Shown here piece by piece: positions 1 to 9,763 of a stretch of 64,000 nucleotides of DNA. Origin of the DNA: CAZTTH01 sp964615975 (GTDB lineage Bacteria; Verrucomicrobiota; Lentisphaeria; JABSQK01; JAJFLO01); contig CAZTTH010000012.1 of NCBI GenBank assembly GCA_964615975.1, forward strand, positions 24,233 to 88,232. The letters are read 5' to 3'. Under the pieces are notes generated by a model, which saw nothing but the letters and a program-made list of their open reading frames with translations, was not told the DNA's origin and made no database searches. Position numbers and translations under genes: made by a program. Each line of letters opens with the position of its first letter. Position 1 is the stretch's first letter.

Positions 1-1
1 A

Positions 2-1195
2 ACCAGTGATGGTGAGCCCCTGCCGCAAGTACGTCCCATCGATCGCATTTTGACCGCATTTGCCGGTCCCTTGTTTAATGTCATTTTCGGATTCATGCTG
101 GCCTGTATCATTTGGCAGGTGGGGATCGAAGGACCTCCACCTGCGAATTCGTTTGTTGTCGGTGAAGTCCCGGAAACCTATCAGGATGCGGCGGCGCAAT
201 CATACTTGAATCCTGAATACGCGGCCGGATTGCGGGCGGGCGATCGAGTCGTGGCTGTGAATGGAAAATCCTTTGTCAAGGGATGGCATGAAGCTGCTGA
301 AATGATTGTCTACTCGCCGGAAGGGTTGGTTGATTTAACGGTGATTCGCGCAGATCGCTCGATCACCATTAGTTATCATCTGGTGCCCAATCCCGATTTT
401 GAAGGCCTGGGGTATCCATTCATGAGTCCTTTGTTGCCTGCCAGGATCAGTATGGTGGTCAAGGATTCTCCCGCCATGACAGCTGGTTTAAAGTCTGGAG
501 ATATTGTTGAGAAATTCAATGATGAAAAAGTGATGAATCCTGATCATTTGGTCACATTGATTCAAGATACAGGAATGACACCTTTCGCCCTGACAGTGAG
601 ACGGGCAACTCAGGAAGTGGAGATTCATGGTATCGTTGCAAACAAGCGGGAAATCGAAACTCAGTCCAAGTATTTTATTGGCATTCATATCGAAGCGGAT
701 TCAGGCCAACGTGTGCTTTATTATCCGACTCCCTGGCAACAATTTATTGATGTGGTTGATCGTACGACCAATACCATTGATCGCTTGATTGACAAGGATA
801 ATCCGATCGAAGCCAAACACATGAGTGGTCCAGTCGGGATATTCCACATGCTCTATGTTATTGTTTCGAAGACGGGTTTTATGGCCGCCTTGAATTTGAT
901 CATCATCATCAATTTCAGTCTCGCCTTTATTAATCTTCTGCCGTTGCCGATATTGGATGGCGGACATATTGCCATGGGTGTTTTTGAAATGATCATTAAA
1001 CGGCGAATTCCATCCAAGATCACGATTGCTTTGTCATATGCCTTTTCCATATTGATTATTGGATTCATGCTCTATGTAACTTTCTATGATGCCAAGCGGG
1101 TTGGTAAATATATTCATCCGGGTAAAAAAGCTCCGGAAATAAAAGCAATTAAGGAATCTCCGCCATCGGATGTCAGCGAAGAAAATAAACCCTAA
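2..1195 (+). CDS. rseP: RseP-type site-2 protease, 5' truncated by window edge
   Basis: Intramembrane zinc metalloprotease of the RseP/S2P family, which in other bacteria cuts anti-sigma factors or signal-peptide remnants in the inner membrane. The frame is open from base 2 and ends with TAA at 1193-1195, so only the C-terminal ~397 codons are here; the HExxH zinc helix must lie upstream of the window. What remains shows a hydrophobic helix just inside the edge, two PDZ-like domains (about nt 150-390 and 440-650), then the membrane segment with LPLPILDGGH (nt 938-967), the second half of the family's zinc site, and a last helix near nt 1020-1090 followed by a charged tail. TTG at 50 could be read as a start, but that would delete the catalytic helix, so the gene is treated as partial. 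The family call is firm; the substrate is unknown. Confidence 0.9.
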   Translation, partial: TSDGEPLPQVRPIDRILTAFAGPLFNVIFGFMLACIIWQVGIEGPPPANSFVVGEVPETYQDAAAQSYLNPEYAAGLRAGDRVVAVNGKSFVKGWHEAAEMIVYSPEGLVDLTVIRADRSITISYHLVPNPDFEGLGYPFMSPLLPARISMVVKDSPAMTAGLKSGDIVEKFNDEKVMNPDHLVTLIQDTGMTPFALTVRRATQEVEIHGIVANKREIETQSKYFIGIHIEADSGQRVLYYPTPWQQFIDVVDRTTNTIDRLIDKDNPIEAKHMSGPVGIFHMLYVIVSKTGFMAALNLIIIINFSLAFINLLPLPILDGGHIAMGVFEMIIKRRIPSKITIALSYAFSILIIGFMLYVTFYDAKRVGKYIHPGKKAPEIKAIKESPPSDVSEENKP

Positions 1196-1436
1196 GGGAG
1201 TGTCATTGGGAAGGGCGTGATAAATTGCACTGAGAGCCGCGAAAACAATAGCGCCTACTTTTTCCCCGTGAACCCGTTCATTTACTGCAAATTAATATCC
1301 AATCACCTCTTTTCTAAATACACATATACAGTATTATTAGTGAATTGTTGCGACTCGGAAATCAAGAGAACTGCGGCAAATTCGCCTAACCAAACTGATC
1401 CAAATCATTCTCGACCAATTAAAGTGAGAGGACATT

Positions 1437-3371
1437 GTGGGAAATAACCAGTCAGAAGAAAGACCTACCGAGCGGATGAACGATGATATTACTGAGGAGG
1501 TGTATCAATCGCCGGAGGAAAGCATTGAATTAATCCCTGAAAAAGTCATAACCAAGCTGCTTAAACGCGAGCATGACAGTGATAAATACATCATCATCGG
1601 CAAGGTTGCTCAAGGCGGCATGGGCGCTATTTACAAGGTTTTTGATCAAGATCTGAAGCGCATCAGCGTGTTAAAAATCGTCTTGCCTGGAGTGCTGGCA
1701 GATACGTTTCTTTTTCGCCGGTTTATCGAAGAAGCCCGGATCACCGGCAAGCTTGAACATCCCAATATCATTCCGGTTCATGATTTAGGTATACTTGAAG
1801 ATAATCGCTTGTTTTTTTCGATGAAGTTCGTGGAAGGTGAATCTTTGAGTTCCATCCTCAAAAAAATCCGTGATCGTCGGGAAAAATACCTGGTTGAATA
1901 CAATCGTTTCCGGTTATTGACCATCTTTCGCAAAGTCTGCGATGCCATTGCCTTCGCCCATTCTAAAAATTTCATTCATCGCGATATCAAACCAGATAAT
2001 ATTATGGTGGGGCCGTATGGAGAGGCATTGTTGATGGACTGGGGTTTAGCCCGAAGCGTGGATAAAAATGATGAGGATCATACGGATGATGATGAATCCG
2101 GTGAGAGCAATAATTATGAAGGCGATGTGGATGGCGATGACATCATGAAAACCAGGTATGGAGTCGTCAAAGGGACGCCTGCTTATATGTCGCCCGAACA
2201 AGCCAAGGGCTTGGTGGTAGAAATAGATCATCGCAGTGACATTTATCTATTGGGAGCGACGCTCTATGCGATTGCCACCTTGAATGTCCCGTTTGTGGGC
2301 AATGATATTTATGAAATTTTAGCCAATGCTGAAAACGGTAATTTTATACCGCCGGCACGCCGGGCGCCTGAGCTTGAAATCCCCCTCGAGTTATGCCGGA
2401 TTATCGAAAAGGCGATGGCTTATGAGAAGGAAGATCGTTATCAAACGGTCGAAGAATTATCCCACGATCTCGATGATCTCATGTCGGGAAATATTGGTTC
2501 AATCAAGAAAATTTTCTCTGCCGGTGAATATTTGATGCGCGAAGGTGAAGAAGGTCATGAAGCCTATGTGATTCTGACTGGAAGAGTTGAAGTAACCACA
2601 ATGGTCCGGGGTAAACAACTAAAACTCATTGATTTGACCAAGGGCGATGTTATCGGTGAAATGGCTCTGATTTTACAAGCCCCGCGTACTGCCACCGTTA
2701 AAGCGACCGAGTATACCGAAGTGGTGCTGATCACCGATGATACCATGAAGCAGGGGTTGGGGCAGTTGCCGCCCTGGATGGGAAAAGTCATTGATTCTTT
2801 GGCGGAGCGTCTCCGGGTTGCCAATGCCAATATGCACCCCCTCTCAACCGCCGATTGCAATTATCATGTATTGAATCAACTGCGATTGATATATTGTTAT
2901 TGGAGCGACCCCCACCCCGACCCCAAAACGAATTCCCTCATCGGGGCGATAAATACCAATAATGTGATTCATGAAATTGCCTTGAATCTTTCGATCGCTA
3001 AAGAAAGAGTGATGATGATTGTGACCCATTTATTCGATTTTAATCTGTTGCGAATTTGTGATAAGGAGAATTTTTATATCCCCAATTTCGCGCTGTTTAA
3101 CGAATTTGTTGAATACGCTCATCAACATATTAATTTGGATCGTGTGTTCACCACCGAGCGTACGCCAAAATTCTATGCGGCTGACAAGAAGTTGATTGTC
3201 CATCATTGCCGGGATGATCACGAGGGCAAAATCTCAGAGATGACCCCCTTGGAAATTACTGAGGAAGCGGACTTGATCACGTGCAAAACTCCTGAGGATA
3301 AGGTAATAATATTTGACGGCTTCCTCAATCAAATCCGCTCAACTGTGCGCTTGCCGGCGGTTAGTGATTAA
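1437..3371 (+). CDS. Ser/Thr protein kinase with cyclic-nucleotide-binding-like domain
   Basis: Cytoplasmic Hanks-type kinase, 644 residues, no membrane segment. Kinase domain about residues 50-350: glycine loop AQGGMGAIYKV (58-68), ATP lysine K80, catalytic HRDIKPDN (181-188), DWG in place of DFG (201-203), GTPAYMSPEQ (246-255). The activation segment carries a 25-residue strongly acidic insert (about 211-235). A cNMP-binding/CRP-type beta-roll follows (about 359-475), with the typical GEMALILQAPRTATV stretch. The last ~150 residues look partly winged-helix-like (about 500-560) and are otherwise unassigned. This suggests a kinase gated by a small ligand, but residues proving cNMP binding were not verified. 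GTG 1437 is preceded by AGAGGA; ATG 1476 is an alternative start. It stands alone in a 240-bp upstream and 213-bp downstream gap. Confidence 0.9.
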   Translation: MGNNQSEERPTERMNDDITEEVYQSPEESIELIPEKVITKLLKREHDSDKYIIIGKVAQGGMGAIYKVFDQDLKRISVLKIVLPGVLADTFLFRRFIEEARITGKLEHPNIIPVHDLGILEDNRLFFSMKFVEGESLSSILKKIRDRREKYLVEYNRFRLLTIFRKVCDAIAFAHSKNFIHRDIKPDNIMVGPYGEALLMDWGLARSVDKNDEDHTDDDESGESNNYEGDVDGDDIMKTRYGVVKGTPAYMSPEQAKGLVVEIDHRSDIYLLGATLYAIATLNVPFVGNDIYEILANAENGNFIPPARRAPELEIPLELCRIIEKAMAYEKEDRYQTVEELSHDLDDLMSGNIGSIKKIFSAGEYLMREGEEGHEAYVILTGRVEVTTMVRGKQLKLIDLTKGDVIGEMALILQAPRTATVKATEYTEVVLITDDTMKQGLGQLPPWMGKVIDSLAERLRVANANMHPLSTADCNYHVLNQLRLIYCYWSDPHPDPKTNSLIGAINTNNVIHEIALNLSIAKERVMMIVTHLFDFNLLRICDKENFYIPNFALFNEFVEYAHQHINLDRVFTTERTPKFYAADKKLIVHHCRDDHEGKISEMTPLEITEEADLITCKTPEDKVIIFDGFLNQIRSTVRLPAVSD

Positions 3372-3584
3372 TCAACGGACTCACACTCCGGTCGATTGGC
3401 GGGAACAAATAACCCAAGCGAATAATACGATGGTTTTATTCGATAAAAGAAATAGGAGTTCAAACCGTCTTTGGCCATATTAAAGAGATGGAATTTAGTG
3501 CAGTAAAAATATTGATTCAGGATCTGCGTGGACTTTAATTAAGCAGGAAACCAGTACGTCAGATCAATGATTAGGAATTAATCT

Positions 3585-4145
3585 TCAAGTGTGATAATTG
3601 GGCAGCATTTCGAGCGGAAATACAGACAAAGTACAACCAACGGCATCCTTGGGGGAAATCAGTGGGGTGACTGCAAGCGGCCAGTCTATGCCGATCTCGG
3701 GATCATTCCATAACAGGGTATGTTCCGCTTGGGGAAAGTAGTAATCCGTGCATTTGTAGGAAAAAATAGCCTGGTCGGATAATACCAGGAAGCCATGCGC
3801 AAATCCTGCGGGGATCCATAATCGACGTTGATTTTTCGCCGACAGGACTTCGCCGATCCATTGGCCAAAAGTTGCAGAACCATAGCGGATATCCACCGCA
3901 ACGTCGAAGACTTCACCCTCGAGAACGTTAACCAGTTTGCCTTGATCATGGGGATGCTGGAAATGCAGGCCGCGCAGGGTTCCCCGCGTCGAAACGGACA
4001 AGTTATCCTGAACGAATAAGGCGTCGATGCCATGAGCCGCAAATTTTTTCGCGTGATAGCTTTCCACGAAGTAGCCCCGGGCATCGGTATGGATTGGCGT
4101 TTCAATGATCATAATTTCGGGAAATCGGGTTGGCGTTATGGTCAT
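3585..4145 (-). CDS. rfbC: dTDP-4-dehydrorhamnose 3,5-epimerase
   Basis: RmlC-type cupin epimerase (186 aa, normal family length) acting on dTDP-4-keto-6-deoxyglucose in dTDP-L-rhamnose synthesis. Family landmarks are clear: GYFVESYHAKKF near the N terminus, RGLHFQHPHDQGKLV with the catalytic His, the beta-strand block EGEVFDVAVDIR, GFAHGFLVLSD, the Tyr-containing YKCTDYYFPQAEH and DPEIGIDWP. Its ATG overlaps the stop of the upstream rfbA in an ATGA arrangement (4142-4145), implying translational coupling. The other two pathway enzymes (RmlB, RmlD) are not in the window. Confidence 0.95.
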   Translation of the reverse strand: MTITPTRFPEIMIIETPIHTDARGYFVESYHAKKFAAHGIDALFVQDNLSVSTRGTLRGLHFQHPHDQGKLVNVLEGEVFDVAVDIRYGSATFGQWIGEVLSAKNQRRLWIPAGFAHGFLVLSDQAIFSYKCTDYYFPQAEHTLLWNDPEIGIDWPLAVTPLISPKDAVGCTLSVFPLEMLPNYHT

Positions 4146-5017
4146 GGCAGTTCCTGATTAATGATTTCCAATAAATATTGACCGTATTCACTTCCTGCCA
4201 ATCGATTGGCTAGCCGGGCTAATTCATCGGCATTGATATATCCCATGCGATAGGCAACTTCTTCGATACAGGAGATTTTTAACCCCTGGCGTTTTTCCAC
4301 AGCTTCAATGAAGCTGGATGCTTGTTGCAGAGCACTGTGAGTCCCGGTGTCCAACCAGGCAAATCCGCGCATTAAAATTTCCACCCGCAATTGTTTATTC
4401 CTGAGATAATACCGATTGACGTCGGTGATCTCTAGTTCCCCTCTGGCTGAAGGTTTAAGATTGGCGGCGATATCGACCACTTGACGGTCATAAAAATACA
4501 GACCGGTGACCGCATAATGAGAGCGCGGATGCTGCGGCTTTTCTTCGATGCTGATGGCATTCTTTTCATTATCAAATTCCACCACCCCATAACGTTCAGG
4601 GTCGCGGACGTAATAAGCGAAGACTGTCGCGCCCTGGGTCAAACGGGAATGTTTCTGCAACATTTTACTGAATCCATCGCCATAAAAGATGTTATCACCG
4701 AGAATAAGGCATACCGGTTGATCCGCAATAAAATTCCTGCCCACGATAAAGGCTTGAGCGATTCCCCGAGGTTCTGCTTGTTCCAGATAAGAGAGCGAGA
4801 TGCCGAGGCTGTTGCCATCGCCCAGCAGTTGTTGGTAGTGTGGGAGGTCTCTGGGGGTGGAGATAATCAAGACTTCTCGAATGCCGGCCAACATCAGTAT
4901 CGAAAGCGGATAATAAATCATCGGTTTGTCGTAGACCGGGAGGATTTGTTTGCTGAGTGTCAGGGTTAATGGATACAGGCGGGTCCCCAGGCCACCAGCC
5001 AATATGATACCTTTCAT
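4142..5017 (-). CDS. rfbA: Glucose-1-phosphate thymidylyltransferase
   Basis: RmlA-type nucleotidyltransferase (291 aa) making dTDP-glucose from glucose-1-phosphate and dTTP, the first step towards dTDP-rhamnose and related sugars. The N-terminal signature GGLGTRLYPLT and the following KQILPVYDKPMIYYPLS are essentially family consensus; later ILGDNIFYG, VTGLYFYD, GRGELEITDVN-like (here ARGELEITDVN) and FAWLDTGTH blocks also match. Start ATG 5017 has AAGGA about nine bases upstream. First gene of a two-gene rfbA-rfbC operon with a long upstream region that includes interlocking inverted repeats (5105-5174). Confidence 0.96.
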   Translation of the reverse strand: MKGIILAGGLGTRLYPLTLTLSKQILPVYDKPMIYYPLSILMLAGIREVLIISTPRDLPHYQQLLGDGNSLGISLSYLEQAEPRGIAQAFIVGRNFIADQPVCLILGDNIFYGDGFSKMLQKHSRLTQGATVFAYYVRDPERYGVVEFDNEKNAISIEEKPQHPRSHYAVTGLYFYDRQVVDIAANLKPSARGELEITDVNRYYLRNKQLRVEILMRGFAWLDTGTHSALQQASSFIEAVEKRQGLKISCIEEVAYRMGYINADELARLANRLAGSEYGQYLLEIINQELP

Positions 5018-5962
5018 CGCATGAATTCCTTGCTTGGTTATGGGGTTGATTTTTCCTCCGGGGCGATCATTAAACAGCGCAACAACATTTCCTTGTTTTC
5101 TTGGGTATGTGTTTAGCGATATTGGTTTCCCTCTATGATTACACTGAACACATACTTTCAGGGAAATATCGTTACTCTAATTTCAATAATGAATAGTACT
5201 AACCGGATTTATTCACAAATATCTGTAGTGGCGAATTTATCAAAAGGAATGTTCTGATCATGTGGAAATCGACAAATTCAGACCTCAATTGAACAGGATC
5301 AGGTTTTAGAAAAAGATTGCGCGATGAATCGCCAGCTTGAAACCGCAGGGTGCGAAAATTCGACTGCGTGCAATCGAATAGCCCACGTCCAAGGGAAGGC
5401 ATCGATACATAAGCGTGGAAGGGGTGAATCTAAGATGAATTGAGAGAATTGGTTTGATGCGATAATGTATAGGCGATTGTATACAATATTATTCAGGGGT
5501 GGTAATCGTATGCGGCGATAGGGGGCAATCATTGATCAAAGCCTTGCTGAATTGGCACAGCACTAGAATTTAGCGGAAGTGTGAATGTAATTGTTATAAA
5601 TGACATAATCATGGCAGTCTGTTGGGTTGGTTGGTAAATACTCATGGATGTCATAATTCTATTTCCAATGCGGGTTTTGCCCGCAACCCAATTTCATCCT
5701 GCCTTACTTAGGGAAGGTAACTGTTTACCGTTGTCTGAAGCTCAAAACCCAGGATGACCGCGAAAAAAACTTTAATGACTTGTGTTTCTTTTAGGAAATC
5801 CAAATGACCGTTGGCGGGAAATTGTGGCGCCGGTATCGAGACCTGCGTCTAAACTCAGATATGGAGACCAGAGCTACTGTGAAATCCCCGGTCAGATAAG
5901 CTATTTTGAAGGTAAAAAGATACTACGGCAATGATGACAGACTTTAGCCTATAAGTCTACAA
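5018..5962. other. 945-bp gene-free divergent region
   Basis: Intergenic region between rfbA (leftward) and the repeat-bearing kinase (rightward). Two short leftward open frames (5199-5402, 5299-5532) overlap each other, have no recognisable family or ribosome site and look like chance. The region does contain interlocking inverted repeats at 5105-5174 and a small hairpin TGCGGG/CCCGCA at 5669-5685 without a following T-run. Promoters for both flanking genes are presumably here, but I could not pick convincing ones. Confidence 0.5.
5105..5174. repeat. Interlocking inverted repeats upstream of rfbA
   Basis: Arm A GTATGTGTT (5105-5113) pairs perfectly with AACACATAC (5147-5155). Arm B, starting right after A (5114-5132, TAGCGATATT...TTTCCCT), pairs imperfectly with 5160-5174 (AGGGAAATATCGTTA). 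The order A-B-A'-B' is that of a pseudoknot, or of two overlapping dyad operators, roughly 90-160 bases before the rfbA start. Function unknown. Confidence 0.5.
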
Positions 5963-8900
5963 GTGGCTAATAACGAGTTAAAAAGTGCGAGAAATAATTT
6001 ACGATTCAGTACCAGATCCCGAAATCTCCTGAATATGAATAGCAATCCCAATCCAGATTCATCTAAAGCGCCAGTATCTGAACCCGCCATCAGCCAGGAT
6101 GGTTTAACTGCCGATTCTATCCCCCATTCACCGAAATCCGAACTTGATGGCGATGCACTCTTTGCTGATACCGTGGTGAATCAGCCGGCAAATAGTTATC
6201 GAGTCTGGGGAGATTTTGAAATCCATGAACTTCTTGGTGAAGGGGGAATGGGAGCGGTGTATAAAGGCCGGCAAATCAGTCTGGATCGGGTTGTTGCCAT
6301 CAAGGTGCTTCCCGCGGATTTGGCTGATAATCCCAATTTTATCCGTCGCTTTGAGTTGGAAGCCAAGGCGATCGCCAAAATATCGTCTCCTCATGTCGTG
6401 CAGGTTTATGCGGCCGGTAAACATGAAGGGAAGCATTATTTTGCCATGGAATATGTCGAAGGGCAGGATCTTTCGCAGAGGTTGAATTCTGGATACACGC
6501 CGTCTTTGCGTGAGTCTATGGAAATTATCCAACAAGCCGCTCGTGGTCTGGCGGCTGCCAATGAATTGCATATCATTCATCGGGATATCAAACCCGGTAA
6601 CATGATGATGACAAAAAAGGGATTGATCAAGCTCATGGATTTTGGATTGGTTAAGATATTGAGCGGTGACATCACTGATATAACCCAGGCGGGCACTAAA
6701 ATGGGCACGGTCAGTTATTTCAGCCCTGAACAGGGGAGGGGCGAATTATGCGATCAACGCACCGATATTTATGCTCTCGGCGTGGTTTTTTATCGCCTCG
6801 TCACCAAACGACTGCCGTTTATTGGAAATAATCCCGCCGCGGTGATCTATCAGCATAATTTTGAAAATCCCATACCGCCGAGATCTCTGGTTCCCGATCT
6901 TCACGAAGAAGTTGAAGCTGTCATCCTGAAATGTATGGCCAAGAAAGTCGAAGAGCGTTATTTTGATGCCGGTGAATTATTGAGCAGTCTCGATCGTCTG
7001 TTGCATCGTTTTAGGGGACCTCCGACTTTTTATTTTAATCAAACCGTCAATGAGATTCCACCACCCGTCACGGTTGCAGAATCTCCCCTAGTCATTAACC
7101 AAGCGACTTCCTCATCAATCAAACCGGTATTATGGTCGTTATTACTGCTTTTGTTAGTAATCACGGTGGTTCTCGGAATTTTATTGGTTCGCACTCAAAC
7201 CCTGCCTTTATCGCCGGATCAGGCAAGACTCCTGTTACAGGAAGGCAAATATATTCAATGTCGAGAAATTGTTGAAGCTAATATCGCCATTTCCCCATAT
7301 GATCAGCAATGGTTCAATATCCGTAGACAGCTCAATGCCGAAGAAGCAGGCTATTTTATCCACCTGGCGCGGGCGCAGTTCGATCGTCACCATTACAGTG
7401 CGGCACGCGCGACCATCATTCGGGCGAATAAAATCATCCCGGGAAATTCAGGGGGTAAAGAACTGCTATCATGGTTGAATGAGCGCGACAGCACATTGAA
7501 TCGGGCGCGAGAATATCTGACAAACAAAAATTTTCAATCAGCCCGCACGATAGCAGAGGAGCAATTACTGATTTGGAATTATGATTCTACCTGGAAACAA
7601 TTTATCGAGTCATTGAACGCGGCGGAATCGGAATATTGTTTCCAGAAAGCTGAATCTGCGTACGATCTCCGCCGCTATCCGGAAACCAAATTGTTATTGG
7701 CGCGGCTGTTGAAATTGAGTCCTGATCATGTCAGGGGCACCGAGATGGCGGCGAAACTCAAGCAACGAGATCAGGTCATTGATACATCAACCCTCTTATT
7801 ATACGAAGGAAACTATGGGGAATGTCGAACTTTTGTCACGCGGAATTTACACGAATCTCCTGATGATGTTGAGTTGAGCAATATTCTCCTTGAACTCAAT
7901 CGCCGGGAGGCTCAAGCCCTCTTTGAGATGGCGAAAAAAGAATTCAATCGTCAGAATTACGATGAAGCCATGATTCAGCTGACTCAAGCGTTAAAATATC
8001 AACCAGATTATTCCCCCGCGATTAACCTGAGTGCTCGCTTGAATGAGCGCGATGCCGCTATTTCTCAAATCAATCAGGACATATCTGCGGCTAAATTTTT
8101 CCAGGCGCGTCAAGAAATAACAGCGCAACAACTCCGTTGGGAAAATGATTTGGAATGGAGTCGATTGATGTTGGCGGTGAATCAGGCGGAAGGGAATAGT
8201 TTATTTCTTGATGCCCACGGCAAATTGTCCAAATTCGATTATGTCGGCGCCGCTTCTGATTTAGGCCGGGTGATCGAGCTCATGCCCAATAATCAAGAGG
8301 CCAAAAAAATCATCGCGGCGATTGCTAATCGCGAGCGGGAATTGCGCCAGGGCAATGAGTTCCTAACCGAGGGTAATTTTTCCGCTTGCCGGAAATTAAT
8401 CGCGGTGAATTTACGTGATTGGGAATCTGATCCGGAATGGATTGATCTACTCTCCAGATTAAACCATGCTGAAGTCACGATACTATTGGCCCAAGCTCGG
8501 GAAAAGCTGGCAATCTTTGGGTATTCTGAAGCTGCCATCCTCTTACAATACGCCCTGACGCTACTGCCAAACCATAATGAGGCCGTTCAATTAAACACCC
8601 TGATTGCTCACCGGAAGACCACGCTCGAAAAAGCGCGAGTTGCGCTCGCTGAAAAGCAATTTGACCGCTGTCGCGATCTCCTTAATGAAATATTCAGGGA
8701 TTGGCCCAATGATCCCGAAGCGACAGCAGAACTGATGGAATTGAACCGTCGGGAAGTTACCATCCTTTTAAGTTTAGCACTTCAGGCCATGTCTGAACAT
8801 GATTATGACAGCGCCATCAAAAATGTCAACAAAATTCTCGTGTTGTCGCCTGATCATCCCGAAGCCAGGGAATTATTTGCCCGATTAGAACAACGTCGAC

Positions 8901-9751
8901 AGGCATTGACCCAGGCCCGAGAATTTCTCAAAGCCAACAAATTTGATGAAAGCCGGCAATTAATCGTAAAACATCTTGCCGCATCTGCTAGTGATCACGA
9001 ATGGAGAGAACTTCTTGATCAGTTAAATGCCACTGAAGGGCAATATTTTTTGACTCAGACGCATTTATCACTCGCGCAAGCCGACCTGACCTCAGCGCGC
9101 CAGCATATGCTTCGTGTCATTTGTCTGATTCCTGATCATCCCATGGTGAAAAATATGCTGCCCAACCTCGATGAATCTACACAGCAGTTGATTTGGGTTC
9201 ATCAAACGTTAAAATCGGGGGATTGGGAATTGAGTCGCAAGATCATTGAAAAAAATTTAGCTCTTTATCCTCATGATCAGGATTGGCTGTCGGTACGGGA
9301 TAAAATCCCTGCATTGGCTGATCCAGCCCAAGACCCGCAAAGTAATGATCTCCCGGATGCCCCGGTTACTTCTGATATCACCCCCAGTAATGAAGAGAAT
9401 GTGAATTTGAGCATCGCCGGGATGATTCCCATTCCCCTGGCATTAAAAGAAATTATTGATAAACTGGATCGAGCGATGGTGGCAAGTGATCGTGTATCAA
9501 TGCTGGAAACAGTCAATGATCCCAATTATGCATCGACCCTATCGTCGTTGATGGGGCAACCAGGATTGATTTATCGGCATCAACTCCATTCATATACTGT
9601 AATCGATGATCATCATGCTCAGTTGCAGGTTATCATCACCCATGGGTTGCTCCATGTTCCAACAACGAATATTTATTACCAATACAATCTTGAACAAATC
9701 GATGATCATTGGATTATACATTCAGCGCAACCGTTGCCCATAATTAAATAG
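5963..9751 (+). CDS. Transmembrane Ser/Thr kinase with seven 94-residue TPR-like repeats
   Basis: 1262-residue membrane kinase. Residues 1-80 are a low-complexity leader; kinase domain about 84-350 with GEGGMGAVYKG (92-102), K114, HRDIKPGN (206-213), DFG (226-228) and GTVSYFSPEQ (248-257). One membrane helix at 388-409 puts the C-terminal ~850 residues outside the cytoplasm. That part starts with a half repeat, then seven units of exactly 94 residues (458-1115), each resembling a pair of tetratricopeptide-type helical hairpins. The last ~100 residues (about 1160-1262) look like a small alpha+beta NTF2-like domain; that is a guess. GTG 5963 has no clear ribosome site; ATG 6035 is an alternative start. 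Thirteen-base spacing to the next gene suggests co-transcription with a heme-protein gene. Likely a receptor kinase; ligand unknown. Confidence 0.92.
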   Translation: MANNELKSARNNLRFSTRSRNLLNMNSNPNPDSSKAPVSEPAISQDGLTADSIPHSPKSELDGDALFADTVVNQPANSYRVWGDFEIHELLGEGGMGAVYKGRQISLDRVVAIKVLPADLADNPNFIRRFELEAKAIAKISSPHVVQVYAAGKHEGKHYFAMEYVEGQDLSQRLNSGYTPSLRESMEIIQQAARGLAAANELHIIHRDIKPGNMMMTKKGLIKLMDFGLVKILSGDITDITQAGTKMGTVSYFSPEQGRGELCDQRTDIYALGVVFYRLVTKRLPFIGNNPAAVIYQHNFENPIPPRSLVPDLHEEVEAVILKCMAKKVEERYFDAGELLSSLDRLLHRFRGPPTFYFNQTVNEIPPPVTVAESPLVINQATSSSIKPVLWSLLLLLLVITVVLGILLVRTQTLPLSPDQARLLLQEGKYIQCREIVEANIAISPYDQQWFNIRRQLNAEEAGYFIHLARAQFDRHHYSAARATIIRANKIIPGNSGGKELLSWLNERDSTLNRAREYLTNKNFQSARTIAEEQLLIWNYDSTWKQFIESLNAAESEYCFQKAESAYDLRRYPETKLLLARLLKLSPDHVRGTEMAAKLKQRDQVIDTSTLLLYEGNYGECRTFVTRNLHESPDDVELSNILLELNRREAQALFEMAKKEFNRQNYDEAMIQLTQALKYQPDYSPAINLSARLNERDAAISQINQDISAAKFFQARQEITAQQLRWENDLEWSRLMLAVNQAEGNSLFLDAHGKLSKFDYVGAASDLGRVIELMPNNQEAKKIIAAIANRERELRQGNEFLTEGNFSACRKLIAVNLRDWESDPEWIDLLSRLNHAEVTILLAQAREKLAIFGYSEAAILLQYALTLLPNHNEAVQLNTLIAHRKTTLEKARVALAEKQFDRCRDLLNEIFRDWPNDPEATAELMELNRREVTILLSLALQAMSEHDYDSAIKNVNKILVLSPDHPEARELFARLEQRRQALTQAREFLKANKFDESRQLIVKHLAASASDHEWRELLDQLNATEGQYFLTQTHLSLAQADLTSARQHMLRVICLIPDHPMVKNMLPNLDESTQQLIWVHQTLKSGDWELSRKIIEKNLALYPHDQDWLSVRDKIPALADPAQDPQSNDLPDAPVTSDITPSNEENVNLSIAGMIPIPLALKEIIDKLDRAMVASDRVSMLETVNDPNYASTLSSLMGQPGLIYRHQLHSYTVIDDHHAQLQVIITHGLLHVPTTNIYYQYNLEQIDDHWIIHSAQPLPIIK
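7334..9307 (+). repeat. Seven gapless 94-residue (282-bp) repeats within the kinase
   Basis: Every unit begins with the motif N-x-x-E (NAEE, NAAE, NRRE, NQAE, NHAE, NRRE, NATE) and the spacing between successive motifs is exactly 94 residues with no insertion or deletion: residues 458, 552, 646, 740, 834, 928, 1022, ending 1115. Shared positions include an aromatic-plus-A pair near +20 to +24, a P-[DN]-H-like turn near +37 and an F-x-x-x-R near +67 to +71. A preceding half unit (about 420-457) matches the second half of a repeat. The units are diverged in sequence, so this is an old array. Confidence 0.9.
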
Positions 9752-9763
9752 TGTAACAAGGAA

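Noticed and set aside
1217..1447. Open frame of 76 codons between the protease and kinase genes
   Set aside because: No ribosome site, no family resemblance, and it overlaps the kinase start.
5199..5532. Two leftward open frames upstream of rfbA
   Set aside because: They overlap each other in different frames and have no coding-like features or homology I can recognise.
5669..5685. Hairpin TGCGGG/CCCGCA as a terminator
   Set aside because: No T-run on either side and no gene ends nearby.
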